The notes under the pieces are model-generated. The model did not search any database. It saw only the letters and a program-made list of their open reading frames with translations, and had not been told where the DNA came from. The translations under genes and the position numbers were made by a program. This document shows positions 51,694 to 61,285 of a DNA stretch of 63,928 bases, piece after piece. How positions within the stretch are numbered: position 1 is the first letter of the stretch; each line of letters opens with the position of its first letter. Source of the DNA: Chloroflexota bacterium (lineage in GTDB: Bacteria > Chloroflexota > Anaerolineae > Anaerolineales > UBA11579); NCBI GenBank assembly GCA_023485685.1, contig JAMCZK010000004.1:1-63928 (forward strand), written 5' to 3'.

Positions 51694-53427
51694 TTACTCT
51701 TCACGGGGCCTGTCTTGATGCAAGAAGTAGGTATGCTCGTAAGTCTTGGCGTCGCCCGTCTCCGGATCGGTCCACTCCACATGAGGGGTGACACGCGCCA
51801 GGTTGAACTGGAATTGCTCAACGATGAGGCTGGCATTCAAATCGGGTAAGAGGCCATCCGCTTCTGCGGCAAACAGTTTTTCACTGAACTCGCGGAACAC
51901 CGCCGTCAAATTGGGACAGCCTACCACGACATTGTTCACGTCCCCTTCGGGATCAGGCTGATACGCGAGAGTCGGGCAGAGATCTGGCCCATAATCCTCG
52001 CCAACAACATAAATGCCTTGTTGCAACTCCTCATAAGGGATCGCTCGGAGAGCTCCCTCCCCTTCTTCCGGCGCCAGATCCTGAATGATCCGCGTGGCAG
52101 GCGGGGTCTCAATGCCGAACTGGGGGGTGCCCATGAAACTGAGAGCAATAACAATGAAGACCCACGCAACGCCCCACATGATGGCAAAGGGGCGCTTACG
52201 CGCCAGACGGGAAGGATTGCGGTCGATGTAAGGGATGGCCATCAGGGTGAGCACCAATGCCGGTGGAACGATCAGACCCATGATGAATTTGCTGTTGAGC
52301 AACTTGCTCAGTTCGAGCCGGAACCCGAGTCCAAAGGTTTCGAAGACCGGGTTCACAAGATTTTCGATGATTGCGGCTGGATCAATCTTGAGCAGACCCT
52401 GCAACCACCAGAAATACCAGGGGGCTTTGGTGTCCAGCGGAGTTTGTTGAGGGTTGGCATGGGTCTCCAAGGGGGATGCAAAGCCGCGGAAAAACAAAAT
52501 GGCCAGCATGATGAAAATGCCCAGACTGACCAAGAAGACCTCGTGCGAAAGCAGATCAGGAATTAAATCGATACGGCGATTATCTTCTTTCTTCTGATCA
52601 GGGGTCCGTTGGGTTTCTTCGACCAGCGCGGGAAGGGAAATGCTATGTTCGCGCGAAACCTTATAGTAGTGAATACTAATGAATAGGATCGCTAACAATG
52701 GGAACAAGATCACGTGCTGTAGATAGAAGCGCAGCAAACCGCCAGTGCCGATGTCTGGCGCGCCGCGCATCAGCAGGTTCAGTGCGGGGCCAACCACAGG
52801 GCCGGACTCGGTGATGCTCGTGCCGACGGTCACCGCCCAATACGCCAACTGATCCCAGGGTAGCAGGTAACCCGTAAAGCTGAGCCAGGCGGTGATGAGC
52901 AGCAAGATGACCCCGGTAAGCCAGGTGAAGGTGCGAGGTCCCTTGTAGGAACCCGTAAAGTATGTGCGCAGCAAGTGAAGCCAGCTAAAGATCACCATCC
53001 CCTCGGCGCCCAGGCGGTGCAGGTCGCGCAAGAGTTCGCCAAAAAAAACATTACTCTCGATGGCCTTGATCGATTCGTAAGCCTGGTCCGGGAAGGGGAT
53101 GTAATACACCATCAGGATCACACCGGTGATCACTTCGACGATGAAGAGGAAAGTGGTGAAGAAACCCAGGCGATAGGTGTGGGTGAACCAGGTGGCGGCC
53201 TGCGGATAGTAGCGCGGGCGCAGGTGAGCGATGAAACTGGTCGTGATGACCTTATAGCGCGGATTCGGTTTCTCAGTGGGCGGATCACCGCGCATCACCG
53301 CGCGCAGTTCACGGATGCTGAGGCCCGCGGTGATGATACGCACGCGGTCGTCGATGATTTTGGCGATCGTGGCGCGCCACTGATCGCGCGGCGGGATATT
53401 CAGGCGTCGTCTCAGAACGTTAAGCAT
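51694..53427 (-). CDS. Cytochrome b of a bc1/b6f-type complex, with long C-terminal extension
   Basis: 577 residues. Residues about 60-300 are the N-terminal cytochrome b part with the four heme-ligand His in helices B and D (VIFSWLHLLRTYFTGSYKGPRTFTWLTGVILL, then LNLLMRGAPDIGTGGLLRFYLQHVILFPLLAILFISIHYY), and residues about 310-430 carry the C-terminal helices. Standard cytochrome b has about 400 residues; here about 140 more follow (ITPHVEW-like, with DLCPTLAYQ and VVGCPNL) as a soluble domain. It lies between the Rieske and cytochrome c genes and should be the quinol-oxidising core. Confidence 0.92.
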   Translation of the reverse strand: MLNVLRRRLNIPPRDQWRATIAKIIDDRVRIITAGLSIRELRAVMRGDPPTEKPNPRYKVITTSFIAHLRPRYYPQAATWFTHTYRLGFFTTFLFIVEVITGVILMVYYIPFPDQAYESIKAIESNVFFGELLRDLHRLGAEGMVIFSWLHLLRTYFTGSYKGPRTFTWLTGVILLLITAWLSFTGYLLPWDQLAYWAVTVGTSITESGPVVGPALNLLMRGAPDIGTGGLLRFYLQHVILFPLLAILFISIHYYKVSREHSISLPALVEETQRTPDQKKEDNRRIDLIPDLLSHEVFLVSLGIFIMLAILFFRGFASPLETHANPQQTPLDTKAPWYFWWLQGLLKIDPAAIIENLVNPVFETFGLGFRLELSKLLNSKFIMGLIVPPALVLTLMAIPYIDRNPSRLARKRPFAIMWGVAWVFIVIALSFMGTPQFGIETPPATRIIQDLAPEEGEGALRAIPYEELQQGIYVVGEDYGPDLCPTLAYQPDPEGDVNNVVVGCPNLTAVFREFSEKLFAAEADGLLPDLNASLIVEQFQFNLARVTPHVEWTDPETGDAKTYEHTYFLHQDRPREE

Positions 53428-53476
53428 CAGTTACTCCGCAAGGTTGGGAAGTTGGTGTTGGGTCGGCTCGGCATGC

Positions 53477-54076
53477 TTAGTCGTGAGCCTCACCAATGAT
53501 CTTGTCACCGGTGTCCACGCGGACGAAGGCCCCCTCGTCTGCAGGCACTGGCGCCGGGCCGCCATCTTCGGGCGTCTGGGCCAACACATTCCCGTTCTGA
53601 TCTTCGAAGCGGATCACAAAGTAATCTAGGCTACGCGGCGCCGGCCCGGAAATGTAAGTGCCATCGTGTTCGTATTGCGAACCGTGGCATGGGCAGATGA
53701 ACTTGAATTCCTGGTCATTCCAGCCGTAGAGGCAGCCGAGATGCGGGCAGACTTTATAGAGCGCCATCAGGCCGTTGGGCGTGTTGGATAACCAAAGCTT
53801 GACCTTGGGAAGATTCGCAGGTGCGGCGTCTACAGCGGGGAGGTCAGCTACAGTTCCGGCGGTGAACACACCGCCGAATTCGCCCTCCCGGAAACGCGGC
53901 AGGCTGAATAAAACGGTTAGTCCGCCGACGCTCAAAGTGAGAAAACCCAACGAGGCCAGCCAGGCTAGGTTGAGGAATTCGCGGCGGTTCAGCTTGATTT
54001 GTTCTTGCGCTTCGGCAGGGCTGGTTTCAGCTTGGCCGGCGGGTACGGCAGCTTCTGTCATGCGAAAAACCTCCAC
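53477..54076 (-). CDS. Rieske 2Fe-2S protein
   Basis: A 199-residue iron-sulfur subunit. The N-terminal anchor (EFLNLAWLASLGFLTLSVGGLTVLF) follows NRRE, a twin-Arg-like start suited to export in folded form. The cluster ligands are in CPHLGCLYGWND and CPCHGSQYEHDG, with SGPAPRSLDYF at the end. It passes an electron from quinol at cytochrome b to the cytochrome c subunit. It is encoded just upstream of cytochrome b. Confidence 0.94.
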   Translation of the reverse strand: MEVFRMTEAAVPAGQAETSPAEAQEQIKLNRREFLNLAWLASLGFLTLSVGGLTVLFSLPRFREGEFGGVFTAGTVADLPAVDAAPANLPKVKLWLSNTPNGLMALYKVCPHLGCLYGWNDQEFKFICPCHGSQYEHDGTYISGPAPRSLDYFVIRFEDQNGNVLAQTPEDGGPAPVPADEGAFVRVDTGDKIIGEAHD

Positions 54077-54145
54077 GGTTCGGGAAAAACCTTGCGCATT
54101 TTATCACTACAAAAAACTGCTGACAAGCAAAGGTAGCCAGATCAT

Positions 54146-54529
54146 TTACAAAAGCACTTGCGCCGTATAGATAGCCCTTAAGATCAGGCCTGCTGTAATG
54201 ATGGTAACTGTCCCGTACACAAGGATCTCTGAGCGTTCCGTGCGACCCCTGGTATAGAAATAGGCAAGCGGGATCATGGCTGGAATTAACGAGCCATAAA
54301 GGATATGGAGCCACCCGCGCGCGGGACGTAAACCGGAAATCCACAGATAGCCGCCCATCAGCGCTTCGCCCAGAACAAGAATCTCGGCAATGGCCAGCAT
54401 CCCCCAGTAACTGGAATCAATTCCTTGTTTTCGAAAAAAACGGAAGTAACCCCATAGTGAAACAATGAGAAAATAATAAAGCGCGGCCGCCGCAGCCTTG
54501 TCGTGAACTAGAACCAGCAAATCAGACAT
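54146..54529 (-). CDS. Four-helix membrane protein at the head of the bc operon
   Basis: A 127-residue protein with four membrane segments: ALYYFLIVSLWGYFRFF, YWGMLAIAEILVLGEALMGGYL, LHILYGSLIPAMIPLAYFY and ILVYGTVTIITAGLILRAI. I take the ATG at 54529 because the longer frame to 54622 lacks sensible coding. It is first in the minus-strand run before the Rieske gene and may be an accessory subunit of the complex. No family recognised with certainty. Confidence 0.65.
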   Translation of the reverse strand: MSDLLVLVHDKAAAAALYYFLIVSLWGYFRFFRKQGIDSSYWGMLAIAEILVLGEALMGGYLWISGLRPARGWLHILYGSLIPAMIPLAYFYTRGRTERSEILVYGTVTIITAGLILRAIYTAQVLL

Positions 54530-54681
54530 AGCACCTCGAATACCGTTTAGATTGCATTGCAGAATTCTAACAGAGGCTTGCGCGGCCAAAGGAGCTGCGC
54601 GGCAGTTAGCAAAAAGAAGCAAACTGCATCAGACCTGGCAAGATTTCAAGGGTTCCCCCATGTATAATCACGCGCATCAGC

Positions 54682-55713
54682 ATGAAAACAGTCTATTTCA
54701 ACGAACACGGCGGCCTGGATGTCCTGCAATATGGTGAGCTTCCAGATCCTCAACCCCACCCCGGCTGGGTGCTGGTTCGCTTGCGCGCCGCCGCGCTCAA
54801 CCACGTGGACGTCTTCGTGCGCCGCGGCTGGCTTAGCCTCAAACTGAACCTGCCGCACATCCCCGGGTGCGACGGCGCTGGCGAGATCGCCAAACTCGGC
54901 GAAGGCGTCACGAAATGGAAAGTCGGGCAGCGCGTAGTGATCGACGCCAGCATCTGCATGGAGGAAGACGAGTTCACCCTTTCTGGGCAGGACAATCTCT
55001 GCCGCCGTTGGGAGCTGCTGGGTGAAACCATAGCTGGCACGTACGCCGAATACGTTGCCGTGCCAGCAGTCAACCTGCTCGAAATCCCGCAGGGCTTTCC
55101 CGACGACAAGGCTGCGGCGGCCGCGCTGGTGTATCTCACCGCGTGGCATTCGCTGGTGACGCGCGGCAAGTTGCAAAAGGGGGAAACGGTGTTAGTCATC
55201 GGCGCGTCGGGCGGCGTGAACACAGCCGCCATCCAAATCGCGAAATACCTGGGCGCGCAACTCTTCGTGGTGGGGTCAGATGCCGGCAAATTAAAGCTGG
55301 CAGAATCCCTAGGCGCCGACCATCTGATTAATAGATCCAAAGATCCCGATTGGTCCAAGGCGGCGTACTTACTGACAAACAAGCGCGGCTTCGATGTTGC
55401 AGTGGACAACGTAGGCAGCACCATCCCTATGAGCCTGCGTGCCCTGCGCAAAGGCGGACGCTTGCTCACCGTAGGCAGCACGGCTGGCGCCGTCTTCGAG
55501 ATGGACAACCGCTATATCTTCCACAAACATCTCAGCATCCTGGGTTCCACGATGGGAACCCGCCAGGATTTCGCTAAGGTGATGGGTCTGGTGTTCGCCG
55601 GCAATCTGGCCCCCGTCATCGATCGCAGCTATCCGTTGCGAGAGGCGCGGGCAGCCCAAGAACGGCTGGAAACTGGCGAGCAGATGGGGAAGATCGTTTT
55701 GGAAATCAACTGA
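54682..55713 (+). CDS. Zinc-type MDR oxidoreductase
   Basis: A 343-residue medium-chain dehydrogenase/reductase. GroES-like N-terminus with VLVRLRAAALNHVDVFVRRGW, IPGCDGAGEIAKLGEG and VGQRVVIDASICMEEDEF; the Rossmann part has VLVIGASGGVNTAAIQIAKYLGAQLFVVG and AVDNVGSTIPMSLRALRKGGRLLTVG. The structural-zinc Cys set is not complete, so it may be a quinone oxidoreductase or enoyl reductase rather than a zinc alcohol dehydrogenase. A TATAAT box ends 13 nt before the ATG. It is followed by the DinB gene. Confidence 0.85.
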   Translation: MKTVYFNEHGGLDVLQYGELPDPQPHPGWVLVRLRAAALNHVDVFVRRGWLSLKLNLPHIPGCDGAGEIAKLGEGVTKWKVGQRVVIDASICMEEDEFTLSGQDNLCRRWELLGETIAGTYAEYVAVPAVNLLEIPQGFPDDKAAAAALVYLTAWHSLVTRGKLQKGETVLVIGASGGVNTAAIQIAKYLGAQLFVVGSDAGKLKLAESLGADHLINRSKDPDWSKAAYLLTNKRGFDVAVDNVGSTIPMSLRALRKGGRLLTVGSTAGAVFEMDNRYIFHKHLSILGSTMGTRQDFAKVMGLVFAGNLAPVIDRSYPLREARAAQERLETGEQMGKIVLEIN

Positions 55714-55722
55714 GAATTGATT

Positions 55723-56223
55723 ATGAATTCGCCCTACCCTGAAACCATGACTAAGCAGGAATTATTGGATCGCATCCGCAAGAGCCGCGCGGCATACAAA
55801 GCCCTCTGGCAGGGCCTGACCGAAGAGCAGATGACCCGCGTCCCGGGTCCCACGCCAGAATGGTCCGTCAAGGATTTGATCGCCCACACCGTTTGGTGGG
55901 AGACCTTCACCATTGCCCGCGTGACCCTAATGCTAGCCGGCCAGGAAGTGCTGCCCATCGAGGAGTTCGACCACATCAACGCGCTGATTCATGGACATGT
56001 CAAAGACCTAAGCCTGGCCCACATCCTCCAGGATTTCGAGAGCAACCTGCCCCGTCTGGAAGCCCTGATCGCCAGCATGACCGAAGGACAGCTCAATGAC
56101 ACTGATGGATTCAATGTGCACGGACGTTCTCCGCTGCGGCTACTGGGTGGCAATACCTTCGGCCATTATGGAGAACACGGCCCCGACCTGGCACGCTATG
56201 TCTCCTCGCTGAAACCTAAATGA
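55723..56223 (+). CDS. DinB/maleylpyruvate isomerase-like protein
   Basis: A 166-residue four-helix-bundle protein of the DinB-like class: LLDRIRKSRAAYKALWQGLTEEQMTRVPGPTPEWSVKDLIAHTVWWE with a metal His in the last helix, and FGHYGEHGPDLARYV with two more His. Such proteins are thiol-dependent transferases (bacillithiol or mycothiol) or of unknown role. The start could also be the ATG at 55747. It overlaps the following membrane protein by ATGA. Confidence 0.75.
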   Translation: MNSPYPETMTKQELLDRIRKSRAAYKALWQGLTEEQMTRVPGPTPEWSVKDLIAHTVWWETFTIARVTLMLAGQEVLPIEEFDHINALIHGHVKDLSLAHILQDFESNLPRLEALIASMTEGQLNDTDGFNVHGRSPLRLLGGNTFGHYGEHGPDLARYVSSLKPK

Positions 56224-56639
56224 CCGTCCCGAAGCGCCCTTTCGCCGTAACGTGCCTGATAGGGCTAGTGTTAACGCTGACAGGATTGCAAGCCTTGAGA
56301 TTATGGGGGGTCCTATCTTCATGGGACTATCTCAGCAGCCTGCCCCTCACAGTTACCCCAGCTTATTTGGGACTGAGCGCCGCCGGATGGATTGCGCTCG
56401 GCGCCACGCTCGCTTGGGGGCTATGGCGCGCGAAGGCCTGGGTTCCTCATGCCATTCGTTGGGCAGCCCTCGCTTTCGCCGCGGTGCTTTGGCTGGATAG
56501 ATCGTTTTTGCAAGCCAAGGGACCACAAAGCAGCAATTGGCTATTTGATTTACTATTCACTTTACTGTTGATGGCATCCGTGATTGGAGTGCTGGCTTTC
56601 CCCAAGGTGCGTCACTATTTTGGAGAACCACATGAGTGA
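56220..56639 (+). CDS. Four-helix membrane protein of unknown function
   Basis: A 139-residue hydrophobic protein with about four membrane segments: [59 protein letters not shown] and [17 protein letters not shown]. It overlaps the DinB stop (ATGA) and its own end overlaps the carboxyltransferase start by eight bases, so it is part of that run. No conserved family identified. Confidence 0.6.
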   Translation: MTVPKRPFAVTCLIGLVLTLTGLQALRLWGVLSSWDYLSSLPLTVTPAYLGLSAAGWIALGATLAWGLWRAKAWVPHAIRWAALAFAAVLWLDRSFLQAKGPQSSNWLFDLLFTLLLMASVIGVLAFPKVRHYFGEPHE

Positions 56640-58194
56640 TCGTTCGGAAAACCGCTCAAAGATTGACGAACTGAAAAAAATGCGCGCCCAAAGCAAACAA
56701 GGCGGCGGGCCCGAACGTGTCAAGGCGCAGCACGCCCAGGGACGGCTGACGGCGCGCGAACGATTGGATCTCTTGCTCGACAAAGGCTCCTTTCGCGAGC
56801 TGGACGCCTTCGTCAAGCACCGCACCACTGCCTTCGGCCTGGAACAGCAACAGATATTGAGTGATTCTGTGGTGACCGGCTGGGGGACCATCGATGGTCG
56901 ACTAGTCTATGTTTTCTCGCAGGATTTCACCGTGTTTGGCGGCAGCCTCGGCGAAGTGCACGCCGAGAAGGTCGTCAAAGTCATGGAGATGGCGCTAAAG
57001 AACGGGGCTCCTATCATCGGACTTAACGACTCCGGCGGGGCACGCATACAGGAAGGCGTGGTATCTCTGGGTGGTTATGCAGACATCTTCCTGAAAAATA
57101 CGCTCGCCTCGGGAGTAATCCCGCAGATCAGCGCCATTATGGGACCCTGTGCGGGCGGTGCGGTCTATTCGCCAGCGCTCACCGATTTCATTTTCATGGT
57201 GCGCAACTCTTCTTACATGTTCGTCACCGGACCTGAAGTTGTAAAGAGCGTTACCCACGAGGAAGTCTCTTTTGAGGATTTGGGCGGCGCCAGCATTCAT
57301 TCGGCGCAGTCCGGCGTCTGCCATGTGGTGGCAGACACAGAAGCGGACACCCTGTTCCTGATCCGCAAGCTACTCTCTTATTTGCCGCAGAACAATCTGG
57401 AAGATGCGCCGTTCCGGCCTAGCAAGGACAACCCGTTGCGCCGCGAGGACGAACTGGACAGCGTGATCCCCGACGAACCCAACAAGCCCTATGACATCAA
57501 ACGAGTGATCCAACTTGTAGTGGACGAAGGCGCCTTCTTCGAAATCCACGAGCATTTTGCCCAGAACATCGTGGTGGGCTTTGCCCGCCTGGGCGGACAC
57601 GCGGTAGGCATTATCGCCAACCAGCCCATGGTGCTGGCCGGCGTCTTGGACATCGATGCCTCCGAGAAGGCCGCCCGCTTCGTGCGATTCTGCGATTCTT
57701 TCAATATCCCATTGATTACCCTGGTGGACGTGCCCGGCTTTATGCCCGGCACTGCGCAAGAGCACAATGGAATTATTCGCGCCGGCGCCAAGCTCCTTTA
57801 CGCTTATTGCGAAGCCACGGTTCCAAAGCTCACCGTCGTGACCCGCAAGGCTTACGGCGGCGCTTACGACGTAATGAGCAGCAAGCACATCCGCGGGGAC
57901 TTGAATCTAGCCTGGCCCACTGCGGAACTGGCAGTCATGGGGCCTGAAGGCGCAGTGAACATCATCTTCCGCAAAGAGTTGGCGAAATCGAAGAATCCTG
58001 AAAAGAAACGAGCCCAACTGGTGGCCGAGTATCGCGAACAGTTTGCCAACCCATACGTGGCGGCAAGCCGCGGTTACATAGACCACATCATCCGGCCGCG
58101 CGAAACACGCCCGCGCCTGATCAATGCATTAGAGATGCTCACCAACAAGCGCGACAGCAACCCTGCCAAGAAGCACGGAAATATTCCGTTATAG
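56632..58194 (+). CDS. Acyl-CoA carboxylase beta (carboxyltransferase) subunit
   Basis: A 520-residue propionyl/acetyl-CoA carboxyltransferase from the ATG at 56632. [26 protein letters not shown] starts the N domain; [23 protein letters not shown] and [16 protein letters not shown] form the acyl-CoA and oxyanion sites; [27 protein letters not shown] and [12 protein letters not shown] belong to the C domain. Residue patterns are of the PccB/AccD type with broad substrate use. It lies first of three genes with biotin carboxylase and the carrier protein. Confidence 0.93.
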   Translation: MSDRSENRSKIDELKKMRAQSKQGGGPERVKAQHAQGRLTARERLDLLLDKGSFRELDAFVKHRTTAFGLEQQQILSDSVVTGWGTIDGRLVYVFSQDFTVFGGSLGEVHAEKVVKVMEMALKNGAPIIGLNDSGGARIQEGVVSLGGYADIFLKNTLASGVIPQISAIMGPCAGGAVYSPALTDFIFMVRNSSYMFVTGPEVVKSVTHEEVSFEDLGGASIHSAQSGVCHVVADTEADTLFLIRKLLSYLPQNNLEDAPFRPSKDNPLRREDELDSVIPDEPNKPYDIKRVIQLVVDEGAFFEIHEHFAQNIVVGFARLGGHAVGIIANQPMVLAGVLDIDASEKAARFVRFCDSFNIPLITLVDVPGFMPGTAQEHNGIIRAGAKLLYAYCEATVPKLTVVTRKAYGGAYDVMSSKHIRGDLNLAWPTAELAVMGPEGAVNIIFRKELAKSKNPEKKRAQLVAEYREQFANPYVAASRGYIDHIIRPRETRPRLINALEMLTNKRDSNPAKKHGNIPL

Positions 58195-58204
58195 ACGATG
58201 AGCC

Positions 58205-59719
58205 ATGTTCAATAAAGTCCTGATCGCTAACCGTGGAGAGATCGCAGTGCGTATCATCCGCGCCTGCCGTGAGTTGGGTATGCATACGGTGGCCGTTTTC
58301 TCCGAGGCGGATCGCCAGGCGTTGCACGTGCGCCTTTCCGATGAGGCTTATCCAATCGGCCCGGCCCCTTCACGCGATTCCTACTTGCGCATGGACAAAA
58401 TCCTTGATGTGGCTAAGAAATCGAATGCTGGCGCCATCCACCCGGGATACGGTTTCCTCGCCGAGCGCTCTGATTTTTCGCAGGCCTGCGAAGATGAAGG
58501 CATCACTTTCATCGGGCCGCGCGCCTCGGCGATTGCTGCTATGGGTGACAAGGCAGTTGCAAGAGCCACGGTTCTGGCTGCAGGTGTTCCCGTTGTGCCC
58601 GGCACAGAGGGCGAAGGCAGCCTGAGCGACGAGGACCTTCTGCGCCTGGCGCCGCACATCGGCTTCCCACTCTTGATCAAGGCTACGGCGGGCGGCGGCG
58701 GCAAGGGCATGCGCGAGGTGCGCAACCGGGATGAAATGCCGAGTCTTTTGAATGCTGCTCGCAGCGAGGCGCAAGCCGCCTTCGGCGACGGCAACGTGTA
58801 TTTGGAGAAGCTGGTTGAAGGGGCGCGCCACATTGAATTTCAGATCATGGCCGATATGGATGGGAACACGGTCCATCTAGGCGAGCGTGAATGTTCTTTG
58901 CAGCGCCGGCACCAGAAGCTGCTGGAGGAATCCCCCTCACCCTTCATCGACGACGATGAAGGCTTCCGGCAGGTGATGGGCGAGGTAGCCGTGAAGGCCG
59001 CCAAGTCGGTGAACTATGCTAACGCGGGCACTATTGAGTTCCTGGTGGATAAGGACAAGAATTTCTACTTCCTGGAGATGAACACCCGTTTGCAGGTGGA
59101 GCATCCGATTACCGAAGAGGTAACAGGTTTCGACATCGTCACCGAGCAACTGCGCATCGCCCGCGGACGTCAACTCGGCATCACGCAGGACCAGGTGAAG
59201 ATGAAGGGCTGGGCCATCGAGTGCCGCATAAACGCCGAGGATCCCTACAACAATTTCCTGCCATCCACAGGCCTGATCTCGCACCTCTCTGTGCCCACGG
59301 GCCCCGGTGTGCGCGTGGATACCGGCGTTTACGCCGGCTTCCAGATCTCACCCTACTACGATTCCCTGATTTCCAAGCTGGTGGTGCGCGGGGAATCGCG
59401 CGCCCAGGCTATTTTGCGTATGCGCCGCGCCCTCGAGGAATACCGCATCGTGGGCGTGAAGACCAATATTCCGTTCCATCAGCGGCTCGTCGAGCAGGCC
59501 CGTTTCATTGCCGGGAACTTCGATACCCGTTTCGTAGAAGAGCGTTTCTCTCTGGAAAAGGCCGAGGCAGGGAAAGAGGGATATCCAGAGATCGCTGCCA
59601 TCGCGGCTACCTTGGTAGCTCACGAACAGACCGAACGCTCGGCGCACATCATCGCGCGCGGCAAGCGCGACACCAGTAACTGGAAATGGGTGTCACGCTG
59701 GGAGCGCATGCACCGCTAG
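58205..59719 (+). CDS. accC: Biotin carboxylase subunit of acyl-CoA carboxylase
   Basis: A 504-residue ATP-grasp enzyme: FNKVLIANRGEIAVRIIRACRELGM at the N-terminus, GAIHPGYGFLAERSDFSQAC, HIGFPLLIKATAGGGGKGMREV for ATP binding, VHLGERECSLQRRHQKLLEESPSPF and FYFLEMNTRLQVEHPITEEVTGFDIV in the active site. It carboxylates biotin on the carrier protein with bicarbonate. Unlike PCC alpha it ends without a biotinyl domain, which is encoded separately in the next gene. It follows the beta subunit after ten bases. Confidence 0.95.
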   Translation: MFNKVLIANRGEIAVRIIRACRELGMHTVAVFSEADRQALHVRLSDEAYPIGPAPSRDSYLRMDKILDVAKKSNAGAIHPGYGFLAERSDFSQACEDEGITFIGPRASAIAAMGDKAVARATVLAAGVPVVPGTEGEGSLSDEDLLRLAPHIGFPLLIKATAGGGGKGMREVRNRDEMPSLLNAARSEAQAAFGDGNVYLEKLVEGARHIEFQIMADMDGNTVHLGERECSLQRRHQKLLEESPSPFIDDDEGFRQVMGEVAVKAAKSVNYANAGTIEFLVDKDKNFYFLEMNTRLQVEHPITEEVTGFDIVTEQLRIARGRQLGITQDQVKMKGWAIECRINAEDPYNNFLPSTGLISHLSVPTGPGVRVDTGVYAGFQISPYYDSLISKLVVRGESRAQAILRMRRALEEYRIVGVKTNIPFHQRLVEQARFIAGNFDTRFVEERFSLEKAEAGKEGYPEIAAIAATLVAHEQTERSAHIIARGKRDTSNWKWVSRWERMHR

Positions 59720-59728
59720 ACGGCGCCC

Positions 59729-60232
59729 ATGAAATACATCACCACGATAAGCGAACGGGAATACACGGTCGAAATCCTTGGCCCGCGCCAAGTAAGCGTG
59801 AATGGCAAGCTTTACGACGTGGACTTTCAATCGATATCCGGGCAGCCGGTATTCAGCTTACTAGTGGATGGGGGCTCATACCAGGCTGCTGTATTCCCTG
59901 GGGAAGAGGACACCTTACAAGTATTGATGCGCGGCGCTCTCTATGTAGCCACTGTAGAAGACGAGCGCGAGAGGCGGTTGAAATCGGCCGGGGGAGCGGG
60001 TGTAGCGATAAGCGGAGAATATATATTACGCGCACCAATGCCTGGGCTTATCGTAAGCTTGCCGGTAACCGATGGGCAGGAAGTCAAAAAGGGCGACGTG
60101 CTCATTATCTTAGAGTCGATGAAGATGCAGAACGAATTGAAATCCCCGCGCGACGGCAAGGTAACGCGCGTCCAGGTAAAAGCCGGCGACAGCGTGGAGC
60201 AGCGCCAAACGATATTGGGCGTGGAAACATAG
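59729..60232 (+). CDS. accB: Biotin carboxyl carrier protein
   Basis: A 167-residue carrier. Residues about 95-167 are the biotinyl domain: LRAPMPGLIVSLPVTDGQEVKKGDVLIILESMKMQNELKSP with the biotin-accepting Lys in SMKM, and VTRVQVKAGDSVEQRQTILG. The first 90 residues (VEILGPRQVSVNGKLYDVDFQSI) form a separate small domain that probably docks to the other subunits. It forms the complete three-subunit carboxylase with the two genes before it. The CYTH gene follows after four bases. Confidence 0.92.
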   Translation: MKYITTISEREYTVEILGPRQVSVNGKLYDVDFQSISGQPVFSLLVDGGSYQAAVFPGEEDTLQVLMRGALYVATVEDERERRLKSAGGAGVAISGEYILRAPMPGLIVSLPVTDGQEVKKGDVLIILESMKMQNELKSPRDGKVTRVQVKAGDSVEQRQTILGVET

Positions 60233-60236
60233 GAAG

Positions 60237-60881
60237 ATGGTTATTTCCGCAAGCGACAAGGAATTAGAAGTCAAATTCCATGTCAGCGATCTAGTGGAGA
60301 TCGAAAATCAACTGGTGAAACTGGGGGCCACACTAGTGCAGCCGCGCACCCACGAATACAACCTTCGCTTCGACACCCCGGGCGGCGATTTGGCCCAGGC
60401 GGAAAGCATGTTACGGCTGCGCCGGGATTCCGAAAGCCACGTAACCTTCAAAGGACCCAGTAGCACACTAGGCGGGGTGCTGGCACGGCAGGAAATCGAA
60501 TTCGAAGTCAGCAATTTCTCCGCTGCTCAAAAACTAATTGAAGCTCTAGGCTTTCGATCCAAATTTGTGTATGAAAAATACCGCACGACCTACGCGCTGG
60601 ATGGCTTAAAAGTCACGCTGGATGAAATGCCTTATGGTCCTTTTGTCGAAATCGAAGGCAGGCAAGCTGCAGGAATCCAAGCGGCTGCGGACCAACTCAA
60701 CCTTGACTGGCAGCAGCGCCTGCCTGAAACCTACATTAGTATTTTCCGGCGTCTGAAGGAATTATTCAGCCTGCATTTCACGGATTTGACATTTGCAAAC
60801 TTCGAGGAAGTGCAGGTAAGTATGCAAAGAGTGGGGATCAATGTGGCAGATAAGAGTGTAGCCGCGGATAAACGCGGATAA
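60237..60881 (+). CDS. cyaB: CYTH-domain protein (class IV adenylate cyclase/thiamine triphosphatase type)
   Basis: A 214-residue protein with the CYTH barrel signature ELEVKFHV (ExExK), then RLRRDSESHVTFKGP, QEIEFEV, FVYEKYRTTYALDGLKVTLDEMPYGPFVEIEG. The charged barrel binds triphosphates with Mg; members are adenylate cyclases or triphosphatases. The last residues (SVAADKRG and the stop) are the translation of a GGATAAACGCGGATAA repeat at 60861-60882, so the natural C-terminus was probably replaced by the repeat insertion. Residues after about 180 have no family match. Confidence 0.85.
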   Translation: MVISASDKELEVKFHVSDLVEIENQLVKLGATLVQPRTHEYNLRFDTPGGDLAQAESMLRLRRDSESHVTFKGPSSTLGGVLARQEIEFEVSNFSAAQKLIEALGFRSKFVYEKYRTTYALDGLKVTLDEMPYGPFVEIEGRQAAGIQAAADQLNLDWQQRLPETYISIFRRLKELFSLHFTDLTFANFEEVQVSMQRVGINVADKSVAADKRG

Positions 60882-60889
60882 AAAATATC

Positions 60890-60920
60890 AACCACAGATG
60901 AATACAGGTAAACACTGATT
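60890..60920. repeat. Left 31-bp inverted repeat around the GxxExxY relic
   Basis: It begins AACCACAGATGAATACAG and matches the reverse complement of 61285-61315 at 26 of 31 positions. It lies just after the CYTH gene and its further GGATAAACGCGGATAA repeat. Confidence 0.85.
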
Positions 60921-60951
60921 TTTTATTCATTAAGCTCGAGGTTAAATTAGG

Positions 60952-61285
60952 ATGCGAACTAAGAAGGGAATTCCTCTTTTTGAGGATTTAAATCCAATTA
61001 ACGAAAAAATCATTGGCTCTTGAATATAAGAAAAACGGGTCACTGGCAACCCAACAAAAATTGATCACAATTTATTACGACAGTTCAGTTGTTGGAGAAT
61101 ATTATGCAGATTTTGTTGTCGAAGACAAGATAATAATCGAAGTAAAAGCAATAAAAATACTTGACCAACTACATACTGCGCAATGTCTGACCTATACCAG
61201 GGCAACCAAACATCCATTGGCTCTCCTGATAAATTTTGGAACACCAAAGGCGCAAATCAAACGTATAGCCGGGGGGTTTGATTAA
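60952..61285 (+). pseudogene. GxxExxY-family protein relic with internal deletion
   Basis: The frame from the ATG at 60952 reads to NPINEKIIGS and stops. In another frame LALEYKKNGSLATQQKLITIYYDSSVVGEYYADFVVEDKIIIEVKAI continues to a stop at 61285, with an ATG at 61013. Normal GxxExxY proteins have about 125 residues with a helix carrying G-x-x-E-x-x-Y between these parts; about 20-25 residues including that signature motif are missing here. So it is a deletion derivative. The family is related to PD-(D/E)XK-like nuclease folds, and the catalytic-looking Asp-Glu-Lys part (ADFVVEDK, IEVKA) is kept. Confidence 0.75.
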
